A stretch of DNA of 64,000 nt. Origin: Lacrimispora sp. BS-2. Its GTDB lineage: Bacteria > Bacillota > Clostridia > Lachnospirales > Lachnospiraceae. Both the position numbers and the translations under genes were made by a program. The notes beneath the pieces were generated by a model, which was not told the origin of the DNA, ran no database searches, and was given only the letters and a program-made list of their open reading frames with translations. The stretch spans positions 1,550,001-1,614,000 of the forward strand of contig NZ_CP157940.1 in the NCBI RefSeq assembly GCF_040207125.1. The letters are read 5' to 3'. Below are positions 16,995 through 25,472 of this stretch, in pieces (within the stretch, counting starts at the first letter, position 1; each line of letters starts with the position of its first letter).

Positions 16995-18227
16995 TCAGCC
17001 GCAAAAACGATCTTTTTCTTTTTTCATCCAGTCCTTACCGTCAACGATCCTCGCTATCACCATAGCAAGTCCTGTATCCCCCGTTACATTCACTACAGTA
17101 GCAGGAGCATCTGTTATGGTCCCGATCAATACCATAACCGGTATGGCAACGGTAGGGAATCCAAATGCCGATATAATGAATATTTCAGCAACATATCCAC
17201 CGGCCGGAATTCCTCCCATGACAACAGATGCTACCACCGCCACAACGATGGACATAATAATATTTCTGGGTGTTGCATAAGGAATTCCAAATATCGAACA
17301 TAAAAAAGCAATTTTCAGGATTTGGATAATACATGCGCCGTCTTTATGTAAATTTGCTCCTAACGGTATGGTAATATCCGCAATATCATCAGGAATACCC
17401 AATTGTTTGCCCTGAATCATATTCAGAGGAAGAGTTGCCGCTGAAGAACAAGTTCCCAGTGCGGTTAATGTTGGAGCAAGTGCGGTCTTCCACCACCGTT
17501 TCACTCCGGCTGTACCGGCGCCAATATAAGCCATGACCGTTTGTGAAAAAACAAAATAGACAACGATGACAGCACAATAAATGATAATGGCACGGGAAAG
17601 AGGTCCTATTACCTGATCTCCATATTCTCCGATTAAGATCGCAAAATAACACCCCAAACCAATCGGTGCAATCTTCATTACGATTCCAATCACATTCACA
17701 ATGATATCGGACAGTCCTTCCATAAGTTTTAGAACCGGCTTTCCTTTTTCTCCAGCCATAATAATTGCGATTGAAAACATAACGGTAAATACAATCAAAG
17801 CCATCAGATTGCTTTTAGAAAATAAAAGTGGAAAATCATTAACTGTAAACATACCTAAGAAATTCATGCTGCTGTTCACATTATCCGCCTTTTCTGCAAG
17901 ATCCAGCACAGCGCCTTTGGCTGGGTCAAACATCAGTGCAGCAGCTACCATGAAAAGACATGAAATCACTCCGGTTATGATCGTGCCTATCAGAAACGTG
18001 ATCAGTATTTTTCTTAGTTTCACCAAATTCTCCATTTTGGCAATCGCCGAAGTCAATGAGCAGAAAATCAGGGGAACAACACAACAGTAAAGCAAATTTA
18101 AGAAGATGTCCGCAACCGGCTGCAGTATTTTTGCGCCTTTCCCCCAGAAAAGACCGATCACTCCTCCCAGAACCATTGAACCCAGTAATATTACGGAAGA
18201 TTTATATGTATTCCAAATGTTTTTCAT
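16995..18227 (-). CDS. Dicarboxylate/amino acid:cation symporter (DAACS family)
   Basis: 410 residues from the ATG at 18227, which has GGAGAG eight bases upstream. Several membrane segments are visible, and the family hallmarks are the serine-rich loop GTCSSAATLPLNM and the substrate segment GANLHKDGACI, with the late TDAPATVVNVTGD. It couples uptake of an acidic amino acid, dicarboxylate or cystine to sodium or protons. It follows the C-S lyase by 28 bp, so cystine or a related thiol amino acid is a reasonable guess. Confidence 0.87.
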   Translation of the reverse strand: MKNIWNTYKSSVILLGSMVLGGVIGLFWGKGAKILQPVADIFLNLLYCCVVPLIFCSLTSAIAKMENLVKLRKILITFLIGTIITGVISCLFMVAAALMFDPAKGAVLDLAEKADNVNSSMNFLGMFTVNDFPLLFSKSNLMALIVFTVMFSIAIIMAGEKGKPVLKLMEGLSDIIVNVIGIVMKIAPIGLGCYFAILIGEYGDQVIGPLSRAIIIYCAVIVVYFVFSQTVMAYIGAGTAGVKRWWKTALAPTLTALGTCSSAATLPLNMIQGKQLGIPDDIADITIPLGANLHKDGACIIQILKIAFLCSIFGIPYATPRNIIMSIVVAVVASVVMGGIPAGGYVAEIFIISAFGFPTVAIPVMVLIGTITDAPATVVNVTGDTGLAMVIARIVDGKDWMKKEKDRFCG

Positions 18228-18255
18228 ATGTTTCTCTCCAATCACTTTTCAGTAT

Positions 18256-19443
18256 TTACCTATTAATTTTTCTTAAATTTGTCTTTATGCTTTCAATTGC
18301 ACTCATTACTATTTCAGGCGTCGTTCCTAAGTTCAGCCGGATAAAGCCTTTCCAGTTCTCACCGAACCATTCACCGTAATCGACAGCCAGTCTGCACTGA
18401 TTTTGTGTAAATTCTTTTATTTGTTCAATGTCTACATAATTCCTTAAATCCATGAAAAGCAGGTAAGTTCCTTCAAGTGGAACAATATAAACTTCCGGGA
18501 ACTCTTTCATCTCTTCCACTACCATCTGATAATTGTGACAGATCACCTTCTTCAGGGATTGATACCACTCATTCCCCCCTCTTAAAGCGGCCTCCACTGC
18601 CGTAATACCGAATATATTTACCTCCACATTATTAAATACTCTGGTGAACTCATCCCAGGTTTTTCTTAATTCCTCATTTTTGATTACAATCGTTGAAGTT
18701 AAGCAAGTTGCCAGATTAAAGGTTTTAGATGCTGCAAAGGCAGTAATCATATTGTCCCCATATTTTCCGTTGGCTATAGTTGCTGCCGGAATATGTTTTT
18801 TCTCTCCAAACACCAAATCCTGATGGATTTCGTCAGATACAACCAAAACATTATGGCGCGCGCAGATCTCCAGCATTTTCTCCAGCTCTTCTTCCGTCCA
18901 TACACGGCCTGCAGGATTGTGAGGAGAACACATAATATACATCTTTACATGGTTCTCTTCAATTTTCTTTTCAAACGCTTCAAAATCAATGGTATAGATC
19001 CCTTTATCATAATTCAAATCACAAGTAACCAGATTACGTTTGCTGTCTTTCACACAGTTGTGGAATGGATAATATACCGGTGTAAGAATAATGACGGAGT
19101 CATTTTCTTCCGTATACATATTAACCGCCCAATACAAAGCCGCCACAACTCCGGGAGAAATCCGCATCCATTCTTTTTTCATTTTGTAACCATGATGGCT
19201 GTATTCCCAATCAATAACAGCCTCGTAATAGGAATCCGGCACGAAAGAATAGCCAAATATGCCATGATCAACCCTCTTATGTAATGCTTCAACAACAGCT
19301 TCCGGTACTTTAAATTCCATATCTGCCACCCACATGGATATCAAATCCGGATCCCCAAACCGTAGATCGAGCGCATCCCATTTTAAGGAAGCTGTCCCCA
19401 TACGATCTACATAATACTTGCTGCAAAAATCTTTGACTCCCAT
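18256..19443 (-). CDS. patB: PatB/MalY-type C-S beta-lyase (PLP-dependent)
   Basis: 395 residues, fold type I aminotransferase of the PatB/MalY group. Motifs: YWAVNMYTEENDSVIILTP, CSPHNPAGRVWT, VVSDEIHQDLVFG and the PLP lysine in FAASKTFNLA. Such enzymes split cystathionine or S-cysteine conjugates to a thiol, pyruvate and ammonia. The start has GGAGGG upstream. It forms an operon with the downstream symporter and is divergent from a MarR regulator. Aminotransferase activity cannot be excluded from sequence alone. Confidence 0.88.
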   Translation of the reverse strand: MGVKDFCSKYYVDRMGTASLKWDALDLRFGDPDLISMWVADMEFKVPEAVVEALHKRVDHGIFGYSFVPDSYYEAVIDWEYSHHGYKMKKEWMRISPGVVAALYWAVNMYTEENDSVIILTPVYYPFHNCVKDSKRNLVTCDLNYDKGIYTIDFEAFEKKIEENHVKMYIMCSPHNPAGRVWTEEELEKMLEICARHNVLVVSDEIHQDLVFGEKKHIPAATIANGKYGDNMITAFAASKTFNLATCLTSTIVIKNEELRKTWDEFTRVFNNVEVNIFGITAVEAALRGGNEWYQSLKKVICHNYQMVVEEMKEFPEVYIVPLEGTYLLFMDLRNYVDIEQIKEFTQNQCRLAVDYGEWFGENWKGFIRLNLGTTPEIVMSAIESIKTNLRKINR

Positions 19444-19462
19444 TTAATAAACCCTCCTTTTA

Positions 19463-19477
19463 GTTTAATGCCTAAAC
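19463..19477. promoter_or_regulatory. Candidate MarR operator 1
   Basis: GTTTAATGCCTAAAC, an inverted repeat (GTTTA/TAAAC), lies just downstream of the expected start of the patB transcript. A close copy lies at 19530-19544. Confidence 0.55.
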
Positions 19478-19491
19478 AATTTTACATTTGA

Positions 19492-19520
19492 ATTATATCG
19501 GTATACAAGAACTTTGTCAA
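19492..19520 (-). promoter_or_regulatory. Consensus promoter of the patB-symporter operon
   Basis: TTGACA (19520-19515) and TATAAT (19497-19492) on the minus strand with a 17-bp spacer; a perfect sigma-A consensus flanked by two copies of the GTTTAATG motif. Confidence 0.9.
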
Positions 19521-19529
19521 TATGTTTTT

Positions 19530-19544
19530 GTTTAATGTCTATAC
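19530..19544. promoter_or_regulatory. Candidate MarR operator 2
   Basis: GTTTAATGTCTATAC, matching operator 1 in 12 of 15 positions or so, directly upstream of the -35 box. Confidence 0.5.
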
Positions 19545-19665
19545 TATTTTTATACCTTTTTTCGATTTTTTATTTGATTTTTCCAGATTATTGTGTTAGA
19601 CTTATGATTGGGTAAGTTTACCTTTATGGACTTTACACAAAATTTAATTAAAAGGGAATGAGTAA

Positions 19666-20211
19666 ATGAAAGAGAACCAAAATTTAAATGAAAGTATTAT
19701 TGACGAGACTTTTCACACATTAAATGAAAGGCACAATAGTATTTATCAGTTTGTTATGCGATATAATGACTATATAATCTCAACACATGATTATGGGCTT
19801 GGCATCCTGCTCAGCATGATTGAAGCACACACACTCACTTATATTGAGGAAAACCCAGGTATAACCATTACAGAGCTGGCCTCCTATTGGAATAAAACAA
19901 AAGGTGCATTATCACAAACAGTCAGCCGGTTATCTGAAAAGGGACTTGTTACAAAAGAAAAAAAAGAAGGAAATGCTAAAAATGTGCTCCTGTATGCTAC
20001 AGATACAGGAGTGAAACTCAGCAAAGCACATAAACTTTATGATACAATCGATATCGCCAAGACAATGGGGGAACTAAAAAAGGAATGCACCCCTGAAGAA
20101 ATCGATAACTTTTATAAAGTAATATCGGTATACAACAAAGTCATTCAAAATGATTTTGAAATCAACCGGGGAAAGAAAAATAATGTATGTTCTTCTGAAC
20201 ATTCAATTTAA
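19666..20211 (+). CDS. MarR-family transcriptional regulator
   Basis: 181 residues. A winged helix is visible: GITITELASYWNKTKGALSQ, then VSRLSEKGLVTKEKKEGNAKNVLL split by the wing. It is divergent from patB, and two similar 15-bp motifs flank the patB promoter in the shared region. It probably represses the C-S lyase and symporter in response to a small ligand. The start ATG has an AAGGGAATGAG site upstream. Confidence 0.87.
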   Translation: MKENQNLNESIIDETFHTLNERHNSIYQFVMRYNDYIISTHDYGLGILLSMIEAHTLTYIEENPGITITELASYWNKTKGALSQTVSRLSEKGLVTKEKKEGNAKNVLLYATDTGVKLSKAHKLYDTIDIAKTMGELKKECTPEEIDNFYKVISVYNKVIQNDFEINRGKKNNVCSSEHSI

Positions 20212-20311
20212 CCTCATCAAGCAGCAAAGCGGATTGCGAATATCCGGTTGACTTCCCTGCATCAAGCAGTCAAACTACGAGAAAGGCTCTTTTGAAAAAT
20301 GAAAAGGCCGA

Positions 20312-20351
20312 TAAAATAAGGCTTTCCGGAAATCCGGAAAGCCTTATTTTA
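20312..20351. terminator. Bidirectional terminator between marR and rpmF
   Basis: Perfect arms of 18 bp (core AAGGCTTTCCGG, loop AAAT, then CCGGAAAGCCTT) with A-rich and T-rich flanks on both sides. It ends the convergent MarR and rpmF transcripts. Confidence 0.9.
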
Positions 20352-20380
20352 CCAGCTTTATAAGCTTATTCTTTTAAAGA

Positions 20381-20560
20381 TTACTCAACAGAAATGATTT
20401 CTTTCTTGTTGTAAGAACCGCAAGCCTTGCATACTCTGTGAGGCATCATAAGTGCACCGCACTTGCTGCACTTCACTAAGTTTGGAGCGCTCATCTTCCA
20501 GTTTGCTCTACGTTTGTCTCTTCTTGCTTTAGAAGATTTGTTCTTTGGACAGATAGACAT
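20381..20560 (-). CDS. rpmF: 50S ribosomal protein L32
   Basis: 59 residues, a small basic protein (MSICPKNKSSKARRDKRRAN...) with a zinc ribbon: CSKCGALMMPHRVCKACG. This is the four-cysteine form. It follows yceD by two bases, the usual order in bacteria. GGAGG precedes the ATG. Confidence 0.96.
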   Translation of the reverse strand: MSICPKNKSSKARRDKRRANWKMSAPNLVKCSKCGALMMPHRVCKACGSYNKKEIISVE

Positions 20561-20562
20561 GG

Positions 20563-21090
20563 TTACACCTCCTTAAACTGTTTAAAAATATCCTGGATGA
20601 CTGCCATTCTAGGGTCTGCAGACCTAATATCGCAGTCACAAGTCTCGTGATTGAGATTTGTTCCACATCTATTACAAATCCCCTTACAGTCTTCACTGCA
20701 GAGAACTTTCATAGGCAGGTTCAGTATGAGTTCATCACAAACCAACTGGTCTACATCCAGATTATAACCATTAACAAATGGTTGTTCTTTGAAATCTTCT
20801 ACAATACCCGTATCCGTTTCACTTAAATCAAGAGTACGAATTACATCAAAATTCAGGTCAACACGCACCGGCTCCAAGCAACGGTCACATGGAATGAGCA
20901 AAGCTAATTTCGCTTTTCCTTCCACTTCCAGCTTTTTGTCTCCCAGATTCATAATCCGCAGCAGCACAGGTTCTGCATCCACCACTTCATAATCACCACC
21001 TGGCCCGTGATAGACCTTCATCTCAAGATCGGGTGTGTAAGTTTTCTCTTTCCCTTCCAGGGTGAACAACTCAGTTAAATTAATAAGCAT
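20563..21090 (-). CDS. yceD: YceD/DUF177 family protein
   Basis: 175 residues. The C-terminal part has the DUF177 pattern, with a cysteine motif (CDRCLEP, then CSEDCKGICNRCGTNLNHETCDCD). It sits directly upstream of rpmF, as across bacteria; in other organisms YceD is linked to 23S rRNA maturation. The exact role is unproven here. A consensus promoter lies upstream. Confidence 0.9.
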   Translation of the reverse strand: MLINLTELFTLEGKEKTYTPDLEMKVYHGPGGDYEVVDAEPVLLRIMNLGDKKLEVEGKAKLALLIPCDRCLEPVRVDLNFDVIRTLDLSETDTGIVEDFKEQPFVNGYNLDVDQLVCDELILNLPMKVLCSEDCKGICNRCGTNLNHETCDCDIRSADPRMAVIQDIFKQFKEV

Positions 21091-21117
21091 ACTAGTCTCC
21101 TAATACGCACCTATGTT

Positions 21118-21146
21118 ATTATACATATGGGTGCACAATTTGTCAA
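21118..21146 (-). promoter_or_regulatory. Promoter of yceD-rpmF
   Basis: TTGACA (21146-21141) and TATAAT (21123-21118) on the minus strand, 17-bp spacer, about 28 bp before the yceD start. Confidence 0.88.
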
Positions 21147-21185
21147 CAAATATTTCCATATTTGAAGTAACAGTTCAGCCGTACA

Positions 21186-21248
21186 GAAACATTTGTGCGA
21201 TTTGTAAGTGGAAGCTTGCTCATCAGGCACAAATGATACAAATGTTTC
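21186..21248. repeat. Inverted repeat downstream of ackA
   Basis: GAAACATTTGT (21186-21196) and ACAAATGTTTC (21238-21248) are complementary; an alternative pairing joins CATTTGTGC with GCACAAATG inside it. There is no clear T tract, so its role as a terminator is uncertain. Confidence 0.4.
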
Positions 21249-21315
21249 CATAGGGCAGGTCAATCGGATATAATCCGCTTTGCCACTTGCTCACAGTGTG
21301 CCCCGCTTCACCGGA

Positions 21316-22509
21316 TTATACCAGAGCCTTTGTCTCTCTTGCAATGGCCAGCTCTTCATTGGTAGGAATTACGCATACCTTTACCTTAGAATCAGGTGTG
21401 GAGATCATGACACGTTTTCCTCTTGTTTTATTGATTTCATCATCAATGGAAACACCAAGATAGCCTAAATATTCGCAAACCGCACCTCTGATAGGTCTAT
21501 CGTTCTCACCTACGCCTGCAGTAAATACAATGGCGTCAACGCCGTTCATTGCTGCTGCATAAGCGCCGATGTATTTTGCCACGCGGTAAATAAATGCCTG
21601 AATGGCAACATCAGCCAGATGGTTCCCTTCTCCCTGTGCCTTCTGCACATCACGGAAATCGCTGGAAATACCGCCGGACATACCAAGGATACCGGATTTT
21701 TTATTTAAAATGTCCAGTACCTCATTGACGCTCTTGCCTTCCTTATTGCAGATAAACTGTACAACAGCAGGATCGATATCACCACTTCTGGTACCCATGA
21801 TAAGTCCCTCTAAAGGAGTGAGTCCCATGCTGGTATCCACGCACTTGCCGCCGATGGATGCAGAAATGCTGGCTCCGTTTCCTAAATGGCAAACAATCAC
21901 CTTGCCGTTCTTAGAATCCAGATCACAATACTTTAAGGCTTCATTGGATACAAATTTGTGGCTTGTTCCATGGAAGCCGTAACGGCGAATGCTGTATTTC
22001 TCATAATATTCCTGAGGAATTGCATACATGGAGGCTTTTTCAGGCATTCCCATGCCGAAAGAGGTATCAAATACTGCTACATTAGGAACTCCTGGCATTG
22101 CTTTCTCACATGCTTCAATTCCCATTAAGTTTGCCGGATTATGCAAAGGTCCTAAATCAAAACAGTCACGGATAACCTTTTTCACATCTTCATTTACTAC
22201 GATGGAATCGCTGTAAATTGTGCCGGCATGAAGAGCCCGGTGGCCTACCGCAGAAATTTCACTGGTATCTTTGATTATGCCGTATGTTGGGTCAACCAAT
22301 GCATCCATAACCAGCTTGATAGCAACGGTATGGTTCGGCATCTCTTTTTCTACTTCCATTTTCTCTTTTCCTTCTGCCTTGTGAGACAGCTTGGAACCGT
22401 TAATACCGATTCTCTCGCATAAACCGATTGCTAAGACTCCCTCATTCTCCATATCGATCAACTGGTATTTTAAGGAAGAGCTTCCGCAGTTAATAACTAA
22501 AATTTTCAT
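21316..22509 (-). CDS. ackA: Acetate kinase
   Basis: 397 residues, full length. Interconverts acetyl phosphate plus ADP with acetate plus ATP. Motifs: N-terminal VINCGSSSLKYQL, RYGFHGTSH, HLGNGASI and the C-terminal FTAGVGEND. It lies 20 bp after pduL, which would supply acetyl phosphate, so the pair makes ATP at the end of fermentation. A GGAGAATTAAAG ribosome site precedes the ATG. Confidence 0.97.
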   Translation of the reverse strand: MKILVINCGSSSLKYQLIDMENEGVLAIGLCERIGINGSKLSHKAEGKEKMEVEKEMPNHTVAIKLVMDALVDPTYGIIKDTSEISAVGHRALHAGTIYSDSIVVNEDVKKVIRDCFDLGPLHNPANLMGIEACEKAMPGVPNVAVFDTSFGMGMPEKASMYAIPQEYYEKYSIRRYGFHGTSHKFVSNEALKYCDLDSKNGKVIVCHLGNGASISASIGGKCVDTSMGLTPLEGLIMGTRSGDIDPAVVQFICNKEGKSVNEVLDILNKKSGILGMSGGISSDFRDVQKAQGEGNHLADVAIQAFIYRVAKYIGAYAAAMNGVDAIVFTAGVGENDRPIRGAVCEYLGYLGVSIDDEINKTRGKRVMISTPDSKVKVCVIPTNEELAIARETKALV

Positions 22510-22529
22510 CTTTCTTTAATTCTCCTTTA

Positions 22530-23099
22530 TTATTTAATAATTTCGCCGTACTGTTCTCTGCTGCAGCTTGCCGCATTGGATTCATCTGTATCAATGTGCA
22601 TTGCCAAAGCATAATTGTCTTTTACTCGTACAACCACATCTCCGAAGATAAGGCTTCTACCGTCTGTAGCAACCTTCACAGATACGATTTCATCATCCTT
22701 AACACCGAGTTTTTCTGCTTCTGCAGGAGTTGCATGGATATGACGTTTTGCAACGATCACGCCTTCTGTTATCTCGATTTCACCGACAGGTCCAATGATC
22801 TTGCACGCACCGCTGCCAGCAACGTCGCCGGATTCTCTCAAAGGCGCTGCAATTCCAATGGAACGGGCATCGGTTGCGGAAAGCTCTACCTGAGTCGCTT
22901 TTCTAACCGGTCCCAAAATGGAAATTCCTTTAAACTCGCCCTTAGAACCTATAACAGTCACTCTCTCCTCACAGGCAAACTGGCCTGGCTGGGATAAATA
23001 TTTTTTCTTTGTTAACTCATAGCCCTTTCCAAATAAAATCTCAAGATGTTCCTGAGTTAGATGTACATGACGAGCTGATGTTTCAACGATAAAATTCAT
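22530..23099 (-). CDS. pduL: Phosphate acyltransferase, PduL type
   Basis: 189 residues, two PduL domains with metal-binding histidines in SARHVHLTQEH and RHIHATPAE. It interconverts acetyl-CoA and acetyl phosphate, replacing the unrelated Pta. The protein begins directly at the conserved core (MNFIVETSARHVHL) without the N-terminal extension that targets PduL to microcompartments, and no shell genes are nearby, so it should be cytosolic and feed AckA. ackA follows at 20 bp. Confidence 0.93.
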   Translation of the reverse strand: MNFIVETSARHVHLTQEHLEILFGKGYELTKKKYLSQPGQFACEERVTVIGSKGEFKGISILGPVRKATQVELSATDARSIGIAAPLRESGDVAGSGACKIIGPVGEIEITEGVIVAKRHIHATPAEAEKLGVKDDEIVSVKVATDGRSLIFGDVVVRVKDNYALAMHIDTDESNAASCSREQYGEIIK

Positions 23100-23153
23100 A
23101 CCTATCTATTCTCCTGTTCTTTTAATCGATGTTTTTCACCGATTCTCAACTCT

Positions 23154-23182
23154 ATTCTATGAGTATTCGTCAAAATTTTCAA
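23154..23182 (-). promoter_or_regulatory. Promoter of pduL-ackA
   Basis: TTGAAA (23182-23177) and TAGAAT (23159-23154) on the minus strand with a 17-bp spacer, about 55 bp before pduL. Confidence 0.7.
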
Positions 23183-23209
23183 GTGTTGTGTTAAAATAAT
23201 TTGCATTTT

Positions 23210-23239
23210 TTGCGAAACAATCGCATAATAGAGTATAAT
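23210..23239 (+). promoter_or_regulatory. Promoter of tmcAL
   Basis: TTGCGA (23210-23215) and TATAAT (23234-23239), 18-bp spacer, divergent from the pduL promoter. Confidence 0.6.
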
Positions 23240-23264
23240 AAAAAGAAAAAGGATATTTTTTAAG

Positions 23265-24524
23265 ATGAAAAATAAAAATTCTCTTGCCGTTGGCATTATC
23301 GCTGAATACAACCCTTTTCACGATGGACACGCCTATCATATCAGGAGGGCCAAGGAGCTGACACAGTCAGAGTACTGCATCGTTGTCATGAGCGGAGATT
23401 TTGTCCAAAGAGGATCTCCTGCCATCTATGATAAATATACCAGAACAGCCATGGCATTGTCCTGCGGGGCCGATCTTGTGATCGAGCTTCCGTCAGTCTT
23501 TGCCTCCAGCAGTGCAGAGGATTTTGCCGCCTGCGGTGTTGCCCTCCTTAATAATCTGGGAGTGGTTGACGGCCTCTGCTTTGGAAGCGAATGCGGAAAT
23601 GTGGAAAAACTTTCCGGTATTGCTTCTATTTTAGCCACGGAGCCCTCTGTTTATACGAAGGAGCTGCGCAGGGAGTTAAAAAAAGGGGCTACCTTTCCCC
23701 AGGCCAGAAACAAGGCTCTCATCTCCTGCGGGATCCTGGATGAGGAGGACGCCTCCATTCTGGCGTCCCCAAATAACATTCTGGGAATCGAATATTGCAA
23801 GGCTCTTTACCGGCAGAAAAGCTTAATGACTCCCGTCACCATTTCCAGAAAAGGGTATGGATATCACGATACCAGCCTTGCCCCAGAAGGTTTCAGCTCT
23901 GCCACCGGGATCCGAAAAGTCCTTCGTGAAAACCCGGATATTCTGATACAGGCGGAGTCCTCTCTGATTCAGGTACCGGATTCCGTAAAACAGATAATGG
24001 CCAAGGGCTTTCCAGTATTTCCTGATGATTTCAGCGCCTTGTTAAACACCACCCTGCTTAAACTGGACTACGAGGGAATTCCCTTTGAAAAGTATGCCGA
24101 TGTTTCAGAGGAATTGGCGGCCAGACTTTTAAGGCAGCTTCCGGATTTCCTTCCTTTTGAGGAAAAAATCAACCACTTAAAAACAAGGCAGTATACCTAT
24201 ACCCGGATCAGCCGGGCCCTTCTCCATATCGCCCTCGGGATCACTTCCCACCAGGTCACTCTGGGACGAAACGCCGGTTATGCCCCATATGCCCGTGTTT
24301 TAGGCTTTAAAAAAACTTCCACAGACCTTATGGGAGAAATAAAAAAGAGAGGGAGCATCCCTCTCATCACAAAAACTGCCGATTCCAGGCTCATTCTTTC
24401 CGGAGCAGCCTGGTCCATGCTCCGGCAGGATTTTTACTGCTCCCATATTTATCAGACTATTCTACAGGACAAATATGGAATAAAAATGAAAAATGAGTTC
24501 ACTCATTCCGTCGTCATCCTATGA
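23265..24524 (+). CDS. tmcAL: tRNA(Met) cytidine acetate ligase
   Basis: 419 residues, formerly YlbM. It activates acetate with ATP and acetylates the wobble cytidine (C34) of elongator tRNA-Met. The nucleotidyltransferase motif is GIIAEYNPFHDGHAYH near the N terminus, with VVMSGDFVQRGSPA and later GFSSATGIRK. Its position divergent from pduL-ackA is notable because acetate is its substrate. The 3' end overlaps the convergent NUDIX gene by 6 bp. Confidence 0.93.
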   Translation: MKNKNSLAVGIIAEYNPFHDGHAYHIRRAKELTQSEYCIVVMSGDFVQRGSPAIYDKYTRTAMALSCGADLVIELPSVFASSSAEDFAACGVALLNNLGVVDGLCFGSECGNVEKLSGIASILATEPSVYTKELRRELKKGATFPQARNKALISCGILDEEDASILASPNNILGIEYCKALYRQKSLMTPVTISRKGYGYHDTSLAPEGFSSATGIRKVLRENPDILIQAESSLIQVPDSVKQIMAKGFPVFPDDFSALLNTTLLKLDYEGIPFEKYADVSEELAARLLRQLPDFLPFEEKINHLKTRQYTYTRISRALLHIALGITSHQVTLGRNAGYAPYARVLGFKKTSTDLMGEIKKRGSIPLITKTADSRLILSGAAWSMLRQDFYCSHIYQTILQDKYGIKMKNEFTHSVVIL

Positions 24525-25025
24525 CGGCGGTTGAAGGAATTCGCTGATCCTGTCTTTATATAGAAGAAACCGGGATTTGGGAACTACGATTCCCTGTTTC
24601 CACATTTCAAGAAGCTGTTCAAATGTGGCAAATTTTGCATCTACCACTTCTTCCTGCTGAATGGTTATGTCTTTTATGGTAACATTTTGTCTGGTGATAT
24701 AGGTGTCCACAAACCGCTCCTTCAGGCGGATGGAATGAATCAGGAGGAGCTGCTCTTTTTCTGCCCGGATCCCAACCTCTTCTGAAAGCTCACGAAGGGC
24801 TCCTTCAACGCTTGTTTCTCCAGCAAGAACAGAGCCTCCGGTGCATTCCCACATAAGGCCATAGGGCTTATCCGGATGCCTTCTGGTCAGCAGAATCTCC
24901 TGATTCTCGTTAACCAGCCATACATCCGCTACAAGGTGGTATTCTCCTGTACCCAGCGGAAGTCCGCGAACATGGGTTTTACCGGTGGCTACCCGGTTTT
25001 CATCATAAACATCCCAAAGCTCCAT
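24519..25025 (-). CDS. NUDIX hydrolase
   Basis: 168 residues. The NUDIX box is complete: GGSVLAGETSVEGALRELSEEVG (G-x5-E-x7-REL-x2-EE-x-G). The N terminus MELWDVYDENRVATGKTHVRG resembles the YfcD/IPP isomerase-like subgroup. It cleaves a nucleoside diphosphate-linked substrate that the sequence does not reveal. It overlaps the tmcAL stop tail to tail. Confidence 0.9.
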   Translation of the reverse strand: MELWDVYDENRVATGKTHVRGLPLGTGEYHLVADVWLVNENQEILLTRRHPDKPYGLMWECTGGSVLAGETSVEGALRELSEEVGIRAEKEQLLLIHSIRLKERFVDTYITRQNVTIKDITIQQEEVVDAKFATFEQLLEMWKQGIVVPKSRFLLYKDRISEFLQPPS

Positions 25026-25061
25026 AAGCCATTCCTCCTGACCTAAGTATCAGCCGCGCAG

Positions 25062-25406
25062 TTAAAAGTTTCCTCCATTCCAACCCCAGTGATCCACTTC
25101 CTCATATTTTACATAAATTTTATCCTGGGCAATGGAAAGCACATCCTTATAGATTTTACAGATTTCAACAGTCAGCCGGTCGTAATCCCGTTCTGATGCA
25201 TGTCCAAAAATCTTCACTTCCACAAAAGCCAGCTTTGTATTATTTTTCCCTTTAAAATAAAGGGAACAGTTATCTTCAAAACCAATCATGAGCCAGCTTT
25301 CCGATTTACCGGGAATGAGGCTGATGGCCTGTCCAAGTCTTGTTTTTAGTGCTGTTTTTTCTTCTTCTGATAATGTGACATTTACTTTAGAGTTGATGAA
25401 AGGCAC
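25062..25406 (-). CDS. MIF/phenylpyruvate tautomerase-like protein
   Basis: 114 residues, the macrophage migration inhibitory factor fold. After removal of Met, proline (MPFINSK) would be the catalytic base; the C-terminal WGWNGGNF is also typical. Probable keto-enol tautomerase of unknown physiological substrate. It has GGAGGAGT before the ATG. Confidence 0.88.
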   Translation of the reverse strand: MPFINSKVNVTLSEEEKTALKTRLGQAISLIPGKSESWLMIGFEDNCSLYFKGKNNTKLAFVEVKIFGHASERDYDRLTVEICKIYKDVLSIAQDKIYVKYEEVDHWGWNGGNF

Positions 25407-25472
25407 TGATTACTCCTCCTTAAGCTGTTTGTTATATCATACCACAAATGACCAAAAATTACCATCTGCTTT

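Noticed and set aside
23102..23311. Short minus-strand frame between pduL and tmcAL
   Set aside because: It covers both divergent promoters and has no ribosome site or homology I recognise.
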